64,000 nucleotides of DNA. It comes from CAYUPI01 sp964446585 (GTDB lineage: Bacteria > Verrucomicrobiota > Verrucomicrobiia > Limisphaerales > UBA8199). The notes below the pieces were generated by a model that saw only the letters and a program-made list of their open reading frames with translations, was not told the origin of the DNA and ran no database searches. Shown in pieces: positions 52,159 through 60,892 of the stretch (position 1 is the stretch's first letter; each line of letters starts with the position of its first letter). Location: positions 46,940-110,939 of the forward strand of contig CAYUPI010000016.1 in the NCBI GenBank assembly GCA_964446585.1, written 5' to 3'. The translations under genes and the position numbers were made by a program.

Positions 52159-53517
52159 TCAGCTCCCTGCCTGCAGTTGCGGTGGCGTAGCCGGCACGAT
52201 CTTCACCGGCTTGTAGCCGCCACGGGCCTTGTCGTAGAGCCAGATGCTGCCGAAGACCACCAGCAGGATCGCGGGCAGAAGCGCGACCACTCGGAAAGAG
52301 TACTGTGAGGCATAAGTCAGCACTTCGTTGAGCCGGGTGCCAGTAAGCGCCTTAAATGCCTCTTGTCCGCCCGCCGCCCGGACTTTTGCCTGGTCGAAAA
52401 TGTGGCCCATTTGCGGGAGCACAAAGTAAATGGACAGTGTTCCGCCTGTCCCCAGTAAGCCCATCAACAAAGCGCCGCCGCGAGGAAATCGCTCCGACGT
52501 GGCCCCCAGCATTGTGGGCCACATGTAACAGACGCCGATTCCCCAAACTGTCGCCGCCAACAGGCCGTTGATGGGTGAATTGGCGACACTAAGCAGCACC
52601 AGGCCGAGCGAGGCGAGCAGGCAGGAAATCCAGAGCAGGCCGACGGGCGAGAGTTTATGCGCCAAGGGTCCGGCAAAATGACGCATCACGAACATCAATC
52701 CGCTGACATAGACCAAAATCCAAATTCCTTTCATTCCAACGGTCCGCGTCAGGGCCATGTCCACCCACTGGCCGGGGGCGAGCTCCGACGCCGCCGTGAG
52801 GAACATGCACAGAAACCACAGTATGAAAAACGGCCGCAGGACTTCTTTGAGCATTTCGCCGGCCGAGACGCCGGCGGCCACGCGTTCGGTCGGAGGGAAC
52901 TTGCTGCCTGCGGCCAACAGGCCGAAGGCTGCTGCGGGAAGCAGGACCAGGCCCATTTGTGCCTGCCAGTTGAAACCCAGTTTTCCCATTGCCAATCCCG
53001 CCAACCCGCCGATGATGATCCCGCCTGGCCACCAAGCATGAAGCACGTTCAAGCGATGTGTTTTGTCGTCGGGATAAAGCGTGGCAGCCAGCGGGTTAAT
53101 AACGGTTTCCACCAACCCCTGCCCGATGCCAATGATGAGCATGCCCAACCAAACGATGCGAAAAAGAGATACTGAACTCTGGGCTCCGGCCAGGCTCTTT
53201 GAAAAAACAACAATCGCTGTCCCCACGAAGTAGCAGAGAGCCGACCCGCGTAAAAGTCGCCCCATGCCGATGTAGTCGAGGAGCGGGCTACCGATGGCAA
53301 TGGTGAAGGCAAAGCCGAGGAAGGCCACGCCGAGCGCGGTGGCGACCATTTCAGCGGAGTGCAGGTTGTCAATCGGATCAAATAGCGCGGTCTGCAGCTC
53401 GCTGGCAATATTGCCTCTGATGCTGAAGCCGATACCAGTTGTGGTCAGAGCGATAACGCTCAGAAGAAACAACCGCTTCTTGTTGTAGCCGGCATGAGGG
53501 TCGGGTGGTTGGCTCAT
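52159..53517 (-). CDS. Major facilitator superfamily transporter
   Basis: 452 aa from the ATG at 53517 (MSQPPDPHAGYNKKRLFLLS); the frame opens 14 codons earlier. Twelve membrane helices are expected (for example LLSVIALTTTGIGFSIRGNI, GVAFLGFAFTIAIGSPLLDY and PILLVVFGSIWLYDKARGGY). The A-motif between helices 2 and 3 is degenerate (GSPLLDYIGMGRLL). It starts 45 bases after the aldehyde dehydrogenase gene ends and is likely the third gene of the lysine operon. Import of lysine or export of its products is possible, but the substrate cannot be read from sequence. Confidence 0.85.
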   Translation of the reverse strand: MSQPPDPHAGYNKKRLFLLSVIALTTTGIGFSIRGNIASELQTALFDPIDNLHSAEMVATALGVAFLGFAFTIAIGSPLLDYIGMGRLLRGSALCYFVGTAIVVFSKSLAGAQSSVSLFRIVWLGMLIIGIGQGLVETVINPLAATLYPDDKTHRLNVLHAWWPGGIIIGGLAGLAMGKLGFNWQAQMGLVLLPAAAFGLLAAGSKFPPTERVAAGVSAGEMLKEVLRPFFILWFLCMFLTAASELAPGQWVDMALTRTVGMKGIWILVYVSGLMFVMRHFAGPLAHKLSPVGLLWISCLLASLGLVLLSVANSPINGLLAATVWGIGVCYMWPTMLGATSERFPRGGALLMGLLGTGGTLSIYFVLPQMGHIFDQAKVRAAGGQEAFKALTGTRLNEVLTYASQYSFRVVALLPAILLVVFGSIWLYDKARGGYKPVKIVPATPPQLQAGS

Positions 53518-53562
53518 GCCTGATTGACTACTTGGCGGTAACCCACGGCACAACTCCAAACT

Positions 53563-55128
53563 TCAACCGAAGGTGATCCCCTGGGCCAGAGGCAGCTCCT
53601 TCGAATAATTGATGGTGACGGTTTGCCGCCGCATGTAATTCTTCCAGGCGTCGCTCCCGCTCTCGCGGCCGCCGCCGGTCTCCTTTTCACCGCCGAACGC
53701 GCCGCCGATCTCCGCTCCGCTTGTGCCGATGTTTACATTGGCGATGCCGCAGTCGCTGCCGCGACTGGACAGAAATAGCTCGGCCTCGCGCAGGTCGTTG
53801 GTGAAAATGGCAGAGCTGAGACCCTGCGGCACTTCATTATGCCACTCGATTGCCTGCTCCAAAGACTGATAGGTAATGACGTAAAGAATCGGAGCGAATG
53901 TTTCCTCATGGACAATTTTCAAGTCATGCCCGGCGGACACGATGCACGGACGCACGTAACAGCCCCCGGGATATTTCGGTCCGGCCAGCGGCTCACCTCC
54001 GTAAAGAACCCGGCCCCCTTGTCGGTGCACGCTTCGCAAGGCTGCCTGCATGTTTTGAACGGCTTGTCGATTGATCAGCGGGCCCATCAGCGTGCTCGAC
54101 TCGAGCGGATTGCCGATGCGGACGCTTTGGTAAGCGGCCAACAGGCGACGGAGCAGTTCCTTGTTCACCGATTCGTGGACCAAAATGCGGCGCGTGGTTG
54201 TGCAACGCTGCCCGGCGGTGCCTACGGCCCCGAACAAGATTGCTGGCGTGGCCAGATCCAAATCTGCGCTGGGCGTCACGAGGATGGCATTGTTGCCGCC
54301 CAACTCGAGCAGCGTCCGGCCCAGGCGCCGCGTGACTACTTCCCCCACGTGGCGCCCCATCCGCGTCGAGCCCGTGGCGGAGATGAGGGCAATGCGGTCG
54401 TCGGTAATGAGGCGTTCGCCAATGGTTGCGCCGCCACCAATAACCAGGCTGAAAATCGCGGGATCGACCTGATTGGCGCGGCAGATCCGCTCGGCGATCT
54501 TGATGGTCGCGATAGCGGTCAGCGGGGTTTCGCTGGAAGGCTTCCAGACCGTGGCGTCGCCGCAAACGGCCGCCAGGGCGCAGTTCCACGACCAGACGGC
54601 GACCGGAAAATTAAAGGCGGTGATGATTCCGACAAGGCCCAAAGGATGCCATTGTTCCATCATCCGATGTTGCGGCCGTTCCGAGGCAATCGTCAGACCA
54701 TAGAGCTGGCGCGAGAGGCCGACGGCGAAATCGCAAATATCGATCATCTCCTGCACTTCGCCTTCGCCCTCAGCCGTGATTTTGCCAGCTTCCAGGGTAA
54801 CCAGCGCGCCGAGGTCGCGTTTAGCGTCGCGCAAGGCATTCCCGAGCTGGCGCACAAGCTCTCCCCGTTTCGGCGCCGGCACCTTGTGCCACTCCTGGAA
54901 GGCTGATTGGGCGCGCTCGACAGTCTGCTCATACTCCGCAGCCGTTGCCGTCCGGACTGTGCCTAGCACCTGGCCATCGATAGGCGAAATGCTGCGGAGT
55001 AATTCGCCTCGTCCCAACCATTCGCCACAATACGCGCCGGGATTTTCGCCGTCCAATCCGAGTTTCTTAAGGACAACTCGAACAGCAGGGGCAATCGCGG
55101 ATTTTGTATTTGCGTGGTTCCGTGCCAT
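53563..55128 (-). CDS. Aldehyde dehydrogenase, ALDH7 (2-aminoadipate semialdehyde) type
   Basis: 521 aa. WHPLGLVGIITAFNFPVAVW and the following WNCALAAVCGDATVWKPSSE are typical of ALDH7/antiquitin (AmaB). The catalytic Glu is in LLELGGNNAI and the catalytic Cys in GTAGQRCTTTRRI. The end VTINYSKELPLAQGITFG also fits that family. The enzyme oxidises 2-aminoadipate 6-semialdehyde to 2-aminoadipate with NAD(P). It lies 27 bases after the lysine aminotransferase gene, which makes exactly that substrate, so this role is well supported. Confidence 0.92.
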   Translation of the reverse strand: MARNHANTKSAIAPAVRVVLKKLGLDGENPGAYCGEWLGRGELLRSISPIDGQVLGTVRTATAAEYEQTVERAQSAFQEWHKVPAPKRGELVRQLGNALRDAKRDLGALVTLEAGKITAEGEGEVQEMIDICDFAVGLSRQLYGLTIASERPQHRMMEQWHPLGLVGIITAFNFPVAVWSWNCALAAVCGDATVWKPSSETPLTAIATIKIAERICRANQVDPAIFSLVIGGGATIGERLITDDRIALISATGSTRMGRHVGEVVTRRLGRTLLELGGNNAILVTPSADLDLATPAILFGAVGTAGQRCTTTRRILVHESVNKELLRRLLAAYQSVRIGNPLESSTLMGPLINRQAVQNMQAALRSVHRQGGRVLYGGEPLAGPKYPGGCYVRPCIVSAGHDLKIVHEETFAPILYVITYQSLEQAIEWHNEVPQGLSSAIFTNDLREAELFLSSRGSDCGIANVNIGTSGAEIGGAFGGEKETGGGRESGSDAWKNYMRRQTVTINYSKELPLAQGITFG

Positions 55129-55155
55129 TTGACGCTTTTGACCTTTATTCGTGAA

Positions 55156-56532
55156 TTAGAGTCGTCTGCACTGCGCGTCGATGATTCGCAATGCCGCATC
55201 AATCACCTCATCTGTCACATCCAGCACAGGTCGCAGCCTGATCGTTCGTTCGCCGCCGCGCACGACCAATAATCCCAGATCGAAGGCGCCCTTCCAAAAT
55301 GCGTCTCGCTGCGCCATATCGGGAAGATCGAAGGCCAGCATCAACCCGCGCCCACGCACGGCCGACATAACAGGATGCCGTCGCGCCAGCTCTTGAAGCC
55401 CAGCGAGGAAACGCTCGCCTTTGACGCGTGCGTTCTCGACGAGCCGCTCGGTTTCGATGATGCGCAGATAACAGGTGGAGCGAACAAAGTCCGTGAAGTT
55501 GCCCCCCCAGGTCGAGCTGATGCGGCCAGGCAAGCGGAAACAGTTGTCATTAACTTCATCCAGCCTCGGTCCGGCCATGACGCCGCAGACTTGCGCCTTC
55601 TTGCCGAACGCAATCAGGTCGGGCCGGACATCGAAATGCTCGCAGCACCAATTTCGTCCCGTGATGCCCATGCCGGTCTGCACTTCATCAAAAATTAATA
55701 ATGCGTCGTTGTCGTCGCAGATTCGGCGAAGCGTGTGCAGGAACTCACCGCGGAAATGGTTGTCGCCGCCTTCGCCTTGGACCGGCTCGATAACGATTGC
55801 AGCGATCTGGTCGCGCTTTTGATCGAGCACATCGCGAATCTGTTTCTCGGCGAGTCGTTCTTTCTCGCCGACGGCCCGCAGGCACTCTGCCGGCGGCAGC
55901 GAAAAATCAATGCTCGGAGCCACGATCCGCGGCCAGGCGAATTTTGCAAATAGATCCGTCTTGCGCGGATCGGTATTTGTCAGGCTCAGGGTGTAACCGG
56001 TTCGCCCGTGAAAAGCCCGCTCGAAGTGAATGATTTCGGTCCCGCATTCGCCCCGTCCAGCCGCCAGGTTCTTTCGTACCTTCCAGTCCATGGCGGCCTT
56101 GAGCGCGTTCTCAACGGCTAGCGCGCCACCGTCAATGAAGAAATACCGTCCCAGCGGCGCTAACCCCATCACGCGAGCGAAAGTCCGCACGAACATCGCA
56201 TACTGGACCGAAAAAACGTCCGCATTTGCCACCTTAAACATCGCAGCCGACAGCAATTCCTGTTGCACCTCAGGTCGCGCGAAATACGGATGATTGAATC
56301 CGACCGGCTGCGAAGCGTAAAAGCTGTAAAGATCGATCAATTCCCGGCCTGTGGCTGCATCCACGAATCGAGACCCGTGGCTTTTCTCCGGATCGAAAAC
56401 CAGCTTGAAGCCATCCACAACCAGGTGCTTTTCAAGTTCGGCGACGACTTCGCGGGGCGCGACAGAGTCGCCGGCGCTGGCCCCGGGAACTTTGACTTTT
56501 GAGGCTTTGCGAACTTGCGTGATCACAAGCAT
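55156..56532 (-). CDS. lat: L-lysine 6-aminotransferase
   Basis: 458 aa from the ATG at 56532 (MLVITQVRKASKVKVPGASA); a start 11 codons upstream (56565) is possible. A class III PLP-dependent transaminase. LIDLYSFYASQPVGFNHPYF, FFIDGGALAVENALKAAMDW and HGRTGYTLSLTNTDPRKTDL are characteristic of lysine epsilon-aminotransferase rather than ornithine or GABA enzymes. The PLP Lys is in DLIAFGKKAQVCGVM, and the aspartate that contacts the ring is in LLIFDEVQTGMG. It transfers the 6-amino group of lysine to 2-oxoglutarate, giving 2-aminoadipate semialdehyde. First gene of the lat-ALDH7-MFS operon, divergent from the Gfo/Idh gene. Confidence 0.93.
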   Translation of the reverse strand: MLVITQVRKASKVKVPGASAGDSVAPREVVAELEKHLVVDGFKLVFDPEKSHGSRFVDAATGRELIDLYSFYASQPVGFNHPYFARPEVQQELLSAAMFKVANADVFSVQYAMFVRTFARVMGLAPLGRYFFIDGGALAVENALKAAMDWKVRKNLAAGRGECGTEIIHFERAFHGRTGYTLSLTNTDPRKTDLFAKFAWPRIVAPSIDFSLPPAECLRAVGEKERLAEKQIRDVLDQKRDQIAAIVIEPVQGEGGDNHFRGEFLHTLRRICDDNDALLIFDEVQTGMGITGRNWCCEHFDVRPDLIAFGKKAQVCGVMAGPRLDEVNDNCFRLPGRISSTWGGNFTDFVRSTCYLRIIETERLVENARVKGERFLAGLQELARRHPVMSAVRGRGLMLAFDLPDMAQRDAFWKGAFDLGLLVVRGGERTIRLRPVLDVTDEVIDAALRIIDAQCRRL

Positions 56533-56655
56533 AATGAGCTCAGGCAATTCTATTCTGCGAAGCAATTTAACCGCCCTGCGCGAGCGCTACAAGGGATTTG
56601 GGGCTTTCCAACTTCTGCCGGTCGTATAACGATCAGCGGCTGCTCGAATTGCTTT

Positions 56656-57618
56656 ATGAAGCTGTCAGCCTGCATTGTTTGCGCCCTGGTCCTTTGCGCG
56701 GCCGCGCCTGGCGCTGACTTGCGGGTCGGCATCATCGGCTGCGACACTTCGCATGTCCCTGAGTTCACGAAAATCCTGAATGATCCACAGGCAAAGGAAC
56801 ATGTCGCAGGCGCCAAAGTCGTCGCCGCCTTCCCGGGCGGCAGCAAGGACATCGAATCGAGTTGGTCCCGGGTTGAAGAATACACCAAGACGCTACGGGA
56901 AAAATACGGCGTCCGGACTTACGACAGCATCGAAGCAATGTGCCGCGAGGTGGATGCCGTGCTGCTGGAAAGTTTGGACGGGCGCCCTCATCTGGAACAA
57001 GCCAGGCCGGTGCTCAAGGCGCGCAAGCCGCTGTTCATCGACAAACCAATGGCAGGTTCACTGCGCGACGTGATCCAGATCTTCCGCCTGGCCAGGGAGG
57101 CTCAAACGCCGGTGTTCAGCTCCTCTTCGCTGCGGTTCGGCAAAGCGACGCAGGCCGCCCACAACGGCGCTTTTGGCACGGTGACTTATGTTGAAACCTG
57201 TGGCCCATGCGAACGCGAGGCCCACCACCCTGATCTGTTCTGGTACGGAGTCCACGGTGTCGAGGCGCTCTACGCCGTTCTCGGCCGGGGATGCCAGACG
57301 GTCCAGCGCGCGCTGACGCCGGACGGCAGGATTCAGGTCTCGGGGGCCTGGAGCGGCGGCCGCACAGGTGTCTTCCGCGAAGAAAAGAGCTTTCACGGCC
57401 TGGCCAGGAGTGAGAAAGGCGAGTCTCCAGTTGGCTCGTTTGAAGGCTATTCGCCGCTCGTCATTGAGATCGTGAGGTTTTTCCAAACGGGAGTGGCGCC
57501 GGTGACGCCGGAGGAGACGATCGAGATTTTCGCGTTCATGGAGGCCGCCGATGAGAGCAAGCACCAAAGCGGCGCACCCGTGCAAATCAGGGAAGTGCTG
57601 AAGAAGAACGGCGGTTGA
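56656..57618 (+). CDS. Exported Gfo/Idh/MocA-family oxidoreductase-like protein
   Basis: 320 aa from the ATG at 56656 (MKLSACIVCALVLCAAAPGA), a signal peptide directly before the Rossmann strand DLRVGIIGCDTSHVPEFTKI. The dinucleotide-binding part contains EVDAVLLESLDGRPHLEQAR and KARKPLFIDKPMAGSLRDVI, where EKP/DKP is the family signature with the conserved Lys. The C-terminal alpha/beta domain is short. Secretion of an NAD-dependent enzyme is unusual; such proteins may carry a tightly bound cofactor or have lost activity. Substrate unknown. Confidence 0.85.
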   Translation: MKLSACIVCALVLCAAAPGADLRVGIIGCDTSHVPEFTKILNDPQAKEHVAGAKVVAAFPGGSKDIESSWSRVEEYTKTLREKYGVRTYDSIEAMCREVDAVLLESLDGRPHLEQARPVLKARKPLFIDKPMAGSLRDVIQIFRLAREAQTPVFSSSSLRFGKATQAAHNGAFGTVTYVETCGPCEREAHHPDLFWYGVHGVEALYAVLGRGCQTVQRALTPDGRIQVSGAWSGGRTGVFREEKSFHGLARSEKGESPVGSFEGYSPLVIEIVRFFQTGVAPVTPEETIEIFAFMEAADESKHQSGAPVQIREVLKKNGG

Positions 57619-57786
57619 TTCACAAAAAAAGATTGCGTTTGGCGACGAACCCGGTAGTTTTTTCGCAAATAGATAACTCGCCAATTCAAAACCGGTGAAT
57701 CTTCAGTTGAACCCGTTTCATTGATGATTTGAAACCCGACGGTCGGGAACAGTAGAGAAAGGGGAGTTTGTCAGAAAATAGTCATC

Positions 57787-58119
57787 ATGAGCACAAAACT
57801 GTTTGTAGGAAATCTTTCCTTCAACGCTACAGAAAACCAGCTCCAGGACATGTTTGCCGAGCACGGCACCGTCATGGAGGTGGATCTGATTATGGATCGC
57901 TTCAGCGGCCGGCCGCGCGGGTTCGCGTTCGTCACCATGGAAACCAAGGAGGGCGCTGACGCTGCGGTCAAGGCCCTAAATGGCAAAGACCTCGATGGTC
58001 GCGCTCTGACGGTCAACGAAGCGCGCCCACGTGAGGACCGCCCCCGGTCGGGCGGTGGCGGCGGTGGTGGTGGATATGGCGGAGGCCGCGGTGGTGGTCG
58101 CCGCGAGTACCGCGGGTAA
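57787..58119 (+). CDS. Glycine-rich RNA-binding protein (RRM)
   Basis: 110 aa. One RRM domain at 1-80 with RNP2 (KLFVGNLS) and RNP1 (RGFAFVTM), and a typical NEARPRED end. A Gly/Arg-rich tail (GGGGYGGGRGGGRREYRG) follows. Bacterial RRM proteins of this type act as RNA chaperones and are often cold-inducible. A ~170-base A/T-richer leader precedes the gene, with GAGAAAGGGGAG ahead of the start; it could have a regulatory role. Stands alone. Confidence 0.95.
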   Translation: MSTKLFVGNLSFNATENQLQDMFAEHGTVMEVDLIMDRFSGRPRGFAFVTMETKEGADAAVKALNGKDLDGRALTVNEARPREDRPRSGGGGGGGGYGGGRGGGRREYRG

Positions 58120-58264
58120 ACTGTTTTCGGCGGGCCTTTCTCAGGGCGTGGACGTTGAACCGATCCGTGCCCTGTTGCTTTTCTTTGGCTTTAACGCGAG
58201 AAAGTGTTCCAGCGGCGAGCGCCAAGGAGCACATCTCGATACCGCCATGCCCGGAGCCCTGAGA

Positions 58265-58299
58265 TGCAAGAGCGGCACGGGACTGCAGCACTCCAAGAC
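58265..58299 (+). repeat. Dispersed repeat unit (GCACTCCAA/GCGGCAC type), copy 2
   Basis: This stretch, beginning TGCAAGAGCGGCACGGGACT and ending with GCACTCCAAGAC, matches the reverse complement of 25185-25219 with a few differences. It lies between the RRM gene and trpG/pabA and is not coding. TTCGCGA follows it directly and also occurs near the other copy. Confidence 0.5.
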
Positions 58300-58355
58300 G
58301 TTTCGCGAAGGACTGGGACTGGCACGTGATCGATTAGCACGCGCAAAAAGGATAA

Positions 58356-58922
58356 TTAGCGGAGCTTCAAAAAGTTCCGCAAAATCTGTTTCCCGCTCTC
58401 GGTGAGAATGCTTTCGGGATGAAACTGCACGCCCCAAATCGGAAGCTGCTTGTGTTTGACGCCCATGATTTCGCCCTCTTGTGTTTCAGCAGTAATCTCC
58501 AGGCAGTCCGGCAGCGTGTTGCGTTGAATAACAAGTGAATGGTAACGGGTCGCCGCGAACGGGTTGGGCATGCCTTCGAACAAATCCTTTCCGTTGTGTT
58601 TAATCAGGGAAGTTTTGCCGTGCATCATGCGATAGTTCACGACGACATCGCCGCCGAAGACGTGGCCGATGCACTGATGGCCAAGGCAAACTCCGAGCGT
58701 TGGGATCTGCGCGCTGAAAGTGCGGATGATTTCGTTGGATAACCCGGATTCCTTTGGAGAACAGGGGCCAGGGGAGATCAGGATTCGGTCGGGATTCAGC
58801 GCGCGGATTTGTTCGAGCGAAATCTGGTCATTGCGATGAACCGCCATTTCGACCTGCATTTCTCCCAGATATTGCACCAGGTTGTAGGTGAAGGAGTCGT
58901 AGTTGTCGATGACCAGGACCAT
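58356..58922 (-). CDS. trpG: Anthranilate/aminodeoxychorismate synthase glutamine amidotransferase subunit
   Basis: 188 aa from the ATG at 58922 (MVLVIDNYDSFTYNLVQYLG); the 30 in-frame codons upstream lie in a repeat and are not coding. Class I glutamine amidotransferase: nucleophile Cys in LGVCLGHQCIGHVFGG, oxyanion strand ILISPGPCSPKESGLS, and catalytic His-Glu in WGVQFHPESILTESG. It could serve tryptophan (TrpG) or folate (PabA) synthesis, or both. The chorismate-binding partner is not in the window. Downstream of aroB and an unknown gene. Confidence 0.93.
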   Translation of the reverse strand: MVLVIDNYDSFTYNLVQYLGEMQVEMAVHRNDQISLEQIRALNPDRILISPGPCSPKESGLSNEIIRTFSAQIPTLGVCLGHQCIGHVFGGDVVVNYRMMHGKTSLIKHNGKDLFEGMPNPFAATRYHSLVIQRNTLPDCLEITAETQEGEIMGVKHKQLPIWGVQFHPESILTESGKQILRNFLKLR

Positions 58923-58962
58923 GGCGACAATGTAGCCGAGCGCCCGAAGGCCGCAAACGGAA

Positions 58963-59085
58963 TCCTCATGACGAATGACGAATGAATGACGGAATCCAAA
59001 TCTCGAATACAACTGCCGGCCCGGAGTTTTTGAAATTCGTCATTCGGGTTTCTTTCGACATTCGTCATTCGGATTTCGGAATTGC
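58963..59085. repeat. GAATGACGAATG-type dispersed repeat between trpG and the 206-aa gene
   Basis: Units such as ATGACGAATGACGAATGAAT (from 58974) and, inverted, TTCGTCATTCGG (near 59035 and 59060) fill the gap. The end overlaps the 3' end of the 206-aa gene and gives its stop codon. Related to 10743-10790. Confidence 0.65.
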
Positions 59086-59685
59086 TTTCGCTTTCCTCTT
59101 TCGTTTCGGTTTGAATAATTCCAACTGCGGTTCCTTAAAGAAGTCATAGTTCTTCAGGATGCGAATCATTTGGAGCAGGTCCGACTTTTGGTAATTGCGA
59201 TTGATCTCGGTTTCCCTCACTAAATCTGCGAGCATTGTCTGGAAGGGAATAACCGCATCAACGCCTTTAGAGCGGAGCAGCGCGATGCTTTCCAGTCTGG
59301 CCTGAGCATCGTGCGGGAGGGCGGGAACAACCAGGATTTTCAGCGGCGTGCCTTCCGGGCCGAAAGCGCGTGCCGCTTGCTGGAACACCTTGGGTTCGAC
59401 GAACCGAAAAATCTCCGGTGCGTTCGTCAAACGGGCCGTGCTGAAGGTTTCAGTATGCCAGCCTTTGACGACCACGACGGCACGCTCGAGCGCGGGTAAA
59501 TCCTGCGAGGAGAGCACAAATGGCAACACCTCGCCCTTCCGTTGAGGATGCAGGTTGAGCACGAAGAAATCAATGTCGTCTTCCTCGGCGCGGCGAGTTT
59601 GGCCGATGTACTTGCGGTGCTGGCGCACCAGGAATTCGTGGAGCTCGAAATACTCACGGACGATAGTTTCGCTGACGGCGGACAC
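59065..59685 (-). CDS. Conserved hypothetical protein between aroB and trpG
   Basis: 206 aa, GTG start. No membrane segment or signal peptide. The N-terminal half is mixed alpha/beta with EEDDIDFFVLNLHPQRKGEV. The middle contains LKILVVPALPHDAQARLESI and ALLRSKGVDAVIPFQTMLAD, resembling a nucleotide-binding or nuclease-like core. The C-terminus is strongly basic (FKPKRKRKAKAIPKSE), suited to nucleic acid binding. I do not recognise the family. It starts 39 bases after aroB on the same strand, so it is probably co-transcribed. Its last residues and stop come from the dispersed repeat. Confidence 0.7.
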   Translation of the reverse strand: MSAVSETIVREYFELHEFLVRQHRKYIGQTRRAEEDDIDFFVLNLHPQRKGEVLPFVLSSQDLPALERAVVVVKGWHTETFSTARLTNAPEIFRFVEPKVFQQAARAFGPEGTPLKILVVPALPHDAQARLESIALLRSKGVDAVIPFQTMLADLVRETEINRNYQKSDLLQMIRILKNYDFFKEPQLELFKPKRKRKAKAIPKSE

Positions 59686-59724
59686 TTGCTTAGTTGAGAG
59701 TTGAGGATTTGCTCTGAGGGCTTC

Positions 59725-60807
59725 TCATGGTGTGAGCACTTCATCGACCAAATTCATTGGAACCTTCTGGCCGAACACGACCTTCCCGATCCGGCGCGTC
59801 AGAACGAAATGGATCTCCCCTGCCCTGACCTTCTTGTCCAGCCGCATCGCCGCGAGGACCTTTTTTCTCTGCGCGCGGCCGAGGTTCGCTTCAGCAGGCA
59901 GACCCGCGCGCTGGAAAAGCTGTTGAATCCTTCTGAGGTGGCTTTCGGGCAGTCCCAGAACCTGGCGGGAAAGCCGGGCCGCAGCGACCTGGCCAATGGA
60001 AATCGCCTCACCATGCAAGTACCGGCCATAGTGCGAAACAACTTCAAGCGCGTGTCCGACGGTATGGCCAAAGTTTAGAATCGCCCGCAAACCGCTCTCG
60101 GTTTCGTCCTGGCCAACGACCTCGGCCTTGATTTCACAACAGCGCGCGACAACCGCCGCCAAGGTCCCCGGCTCGCGCCGCAAGAGCTTTGGCAATTGGC
60201 GCTCGAGGCGCTCGAAAAAGGCGGCGTCGTAGATGATGCCATATTTTATGACTTCAGCCAGGCCGGCGCAATACTCGCGAGCGGGCAAGGTGTCGAGCAT
60301 CTCCAGGTCGCACAACACGAGGCGCGGTTGGCAAAACGCGCCCACGAGATTTTTCCCCGCCTTGAGGTTCACGCCCACTTTGCCGCCGACGGAGCTATCC
60401 ACCTGCGCCAGCAACGTCGTCGGCGCTTGAATGAACGCTATGCCGCGCAAGTACGTCGCGGCGACAAATCCAGCCAGATCCCCCACCACGCCACCGCCGA
60501 GAGCGACGATGAATGACTGGCGTTCCAACCGATGCTGCGCAAGCCGGTCGAAGCAGGCCTGAACGGTCTTGAGGCTCTTGGCGGTCTCGCCCGCCGCAAC
60601 GGTGATGAGCGTTGAAGCAAAACCGGCGCTCTCCAGCGACCGCCGTGCCGCCCGGGCGAAACGCGGTGCGACATTCGTGTCGGAGATGATAGCGGCGCGC
60701 CGGCCCAGTCCAAGCCCGGCACATTCGCGGCCCAAACGGGCGAGCAGGCCCGGGCCAATCTTGATCTGGTAGCTGCGCGAGTCGAGCGGTACGAGGACTG
60801 TGCGCAC
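59725..60807 (-). CDS. aroB: 3-dehydroquinate synthase
   Basis: 360 aa, GTG start (MRTVLVPLDSRSYQIKIGPG). NAD-binding and active-site words are present: VALGGGVVGDLAGFVAATYL, IQAPTTLLAQVDSSVGGKVG, LKAGKNLVGAFCQPRLVLCD, the zinc-ligand His in LNFGHTVGHALEVVSHYG, and LHGEAISIGQ. It converts DAHP to 3-dehydroquinate, the second shikimate step. Probably the first gene of aroB-unknown-trpG; it diverges from the SDR gene at 60893. Confidence 0.98.
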   Translation of the reverse strand: MRTVLVPLDSRSYQIKIGPGLLARLGRECAGLGLGRRAAIISDTNVAPRFARAARRSLESAGFASTLITVAAGETAKSLKTVQACFDRLAQHRLERQSFIVALGGGVVGDLAGFVAATYLRGIAFIQAPTTLLAQVDSSVGGKVGVNLKAGKNLVGAFCQPRLVLCDLEMLDTLPAREYCAGLAEVIKYGIIYDAAFFERLERQLPKLLRREPGTLAAVVARCCEIKAEVVGQDETESGLRAILNFGHTVGHALEVVSHYGRYLHGEAISIGQVAAARLSRQVLGLPESHLRRIQQLFQRAGLPAEANLGRAQRKKVLAAMRLDKKVRAGEIHFVLTRRIGKVVFGQKVPMNLVDEVLTP

Positions 60808-60892
60808 GCGGAAAGAATAGAGACTGCCGCACGGGAGTCAAAGGATTGAAATTGTCTTTATCTTCCAGCTCCGGAAATTACTCTCGCTGAGG

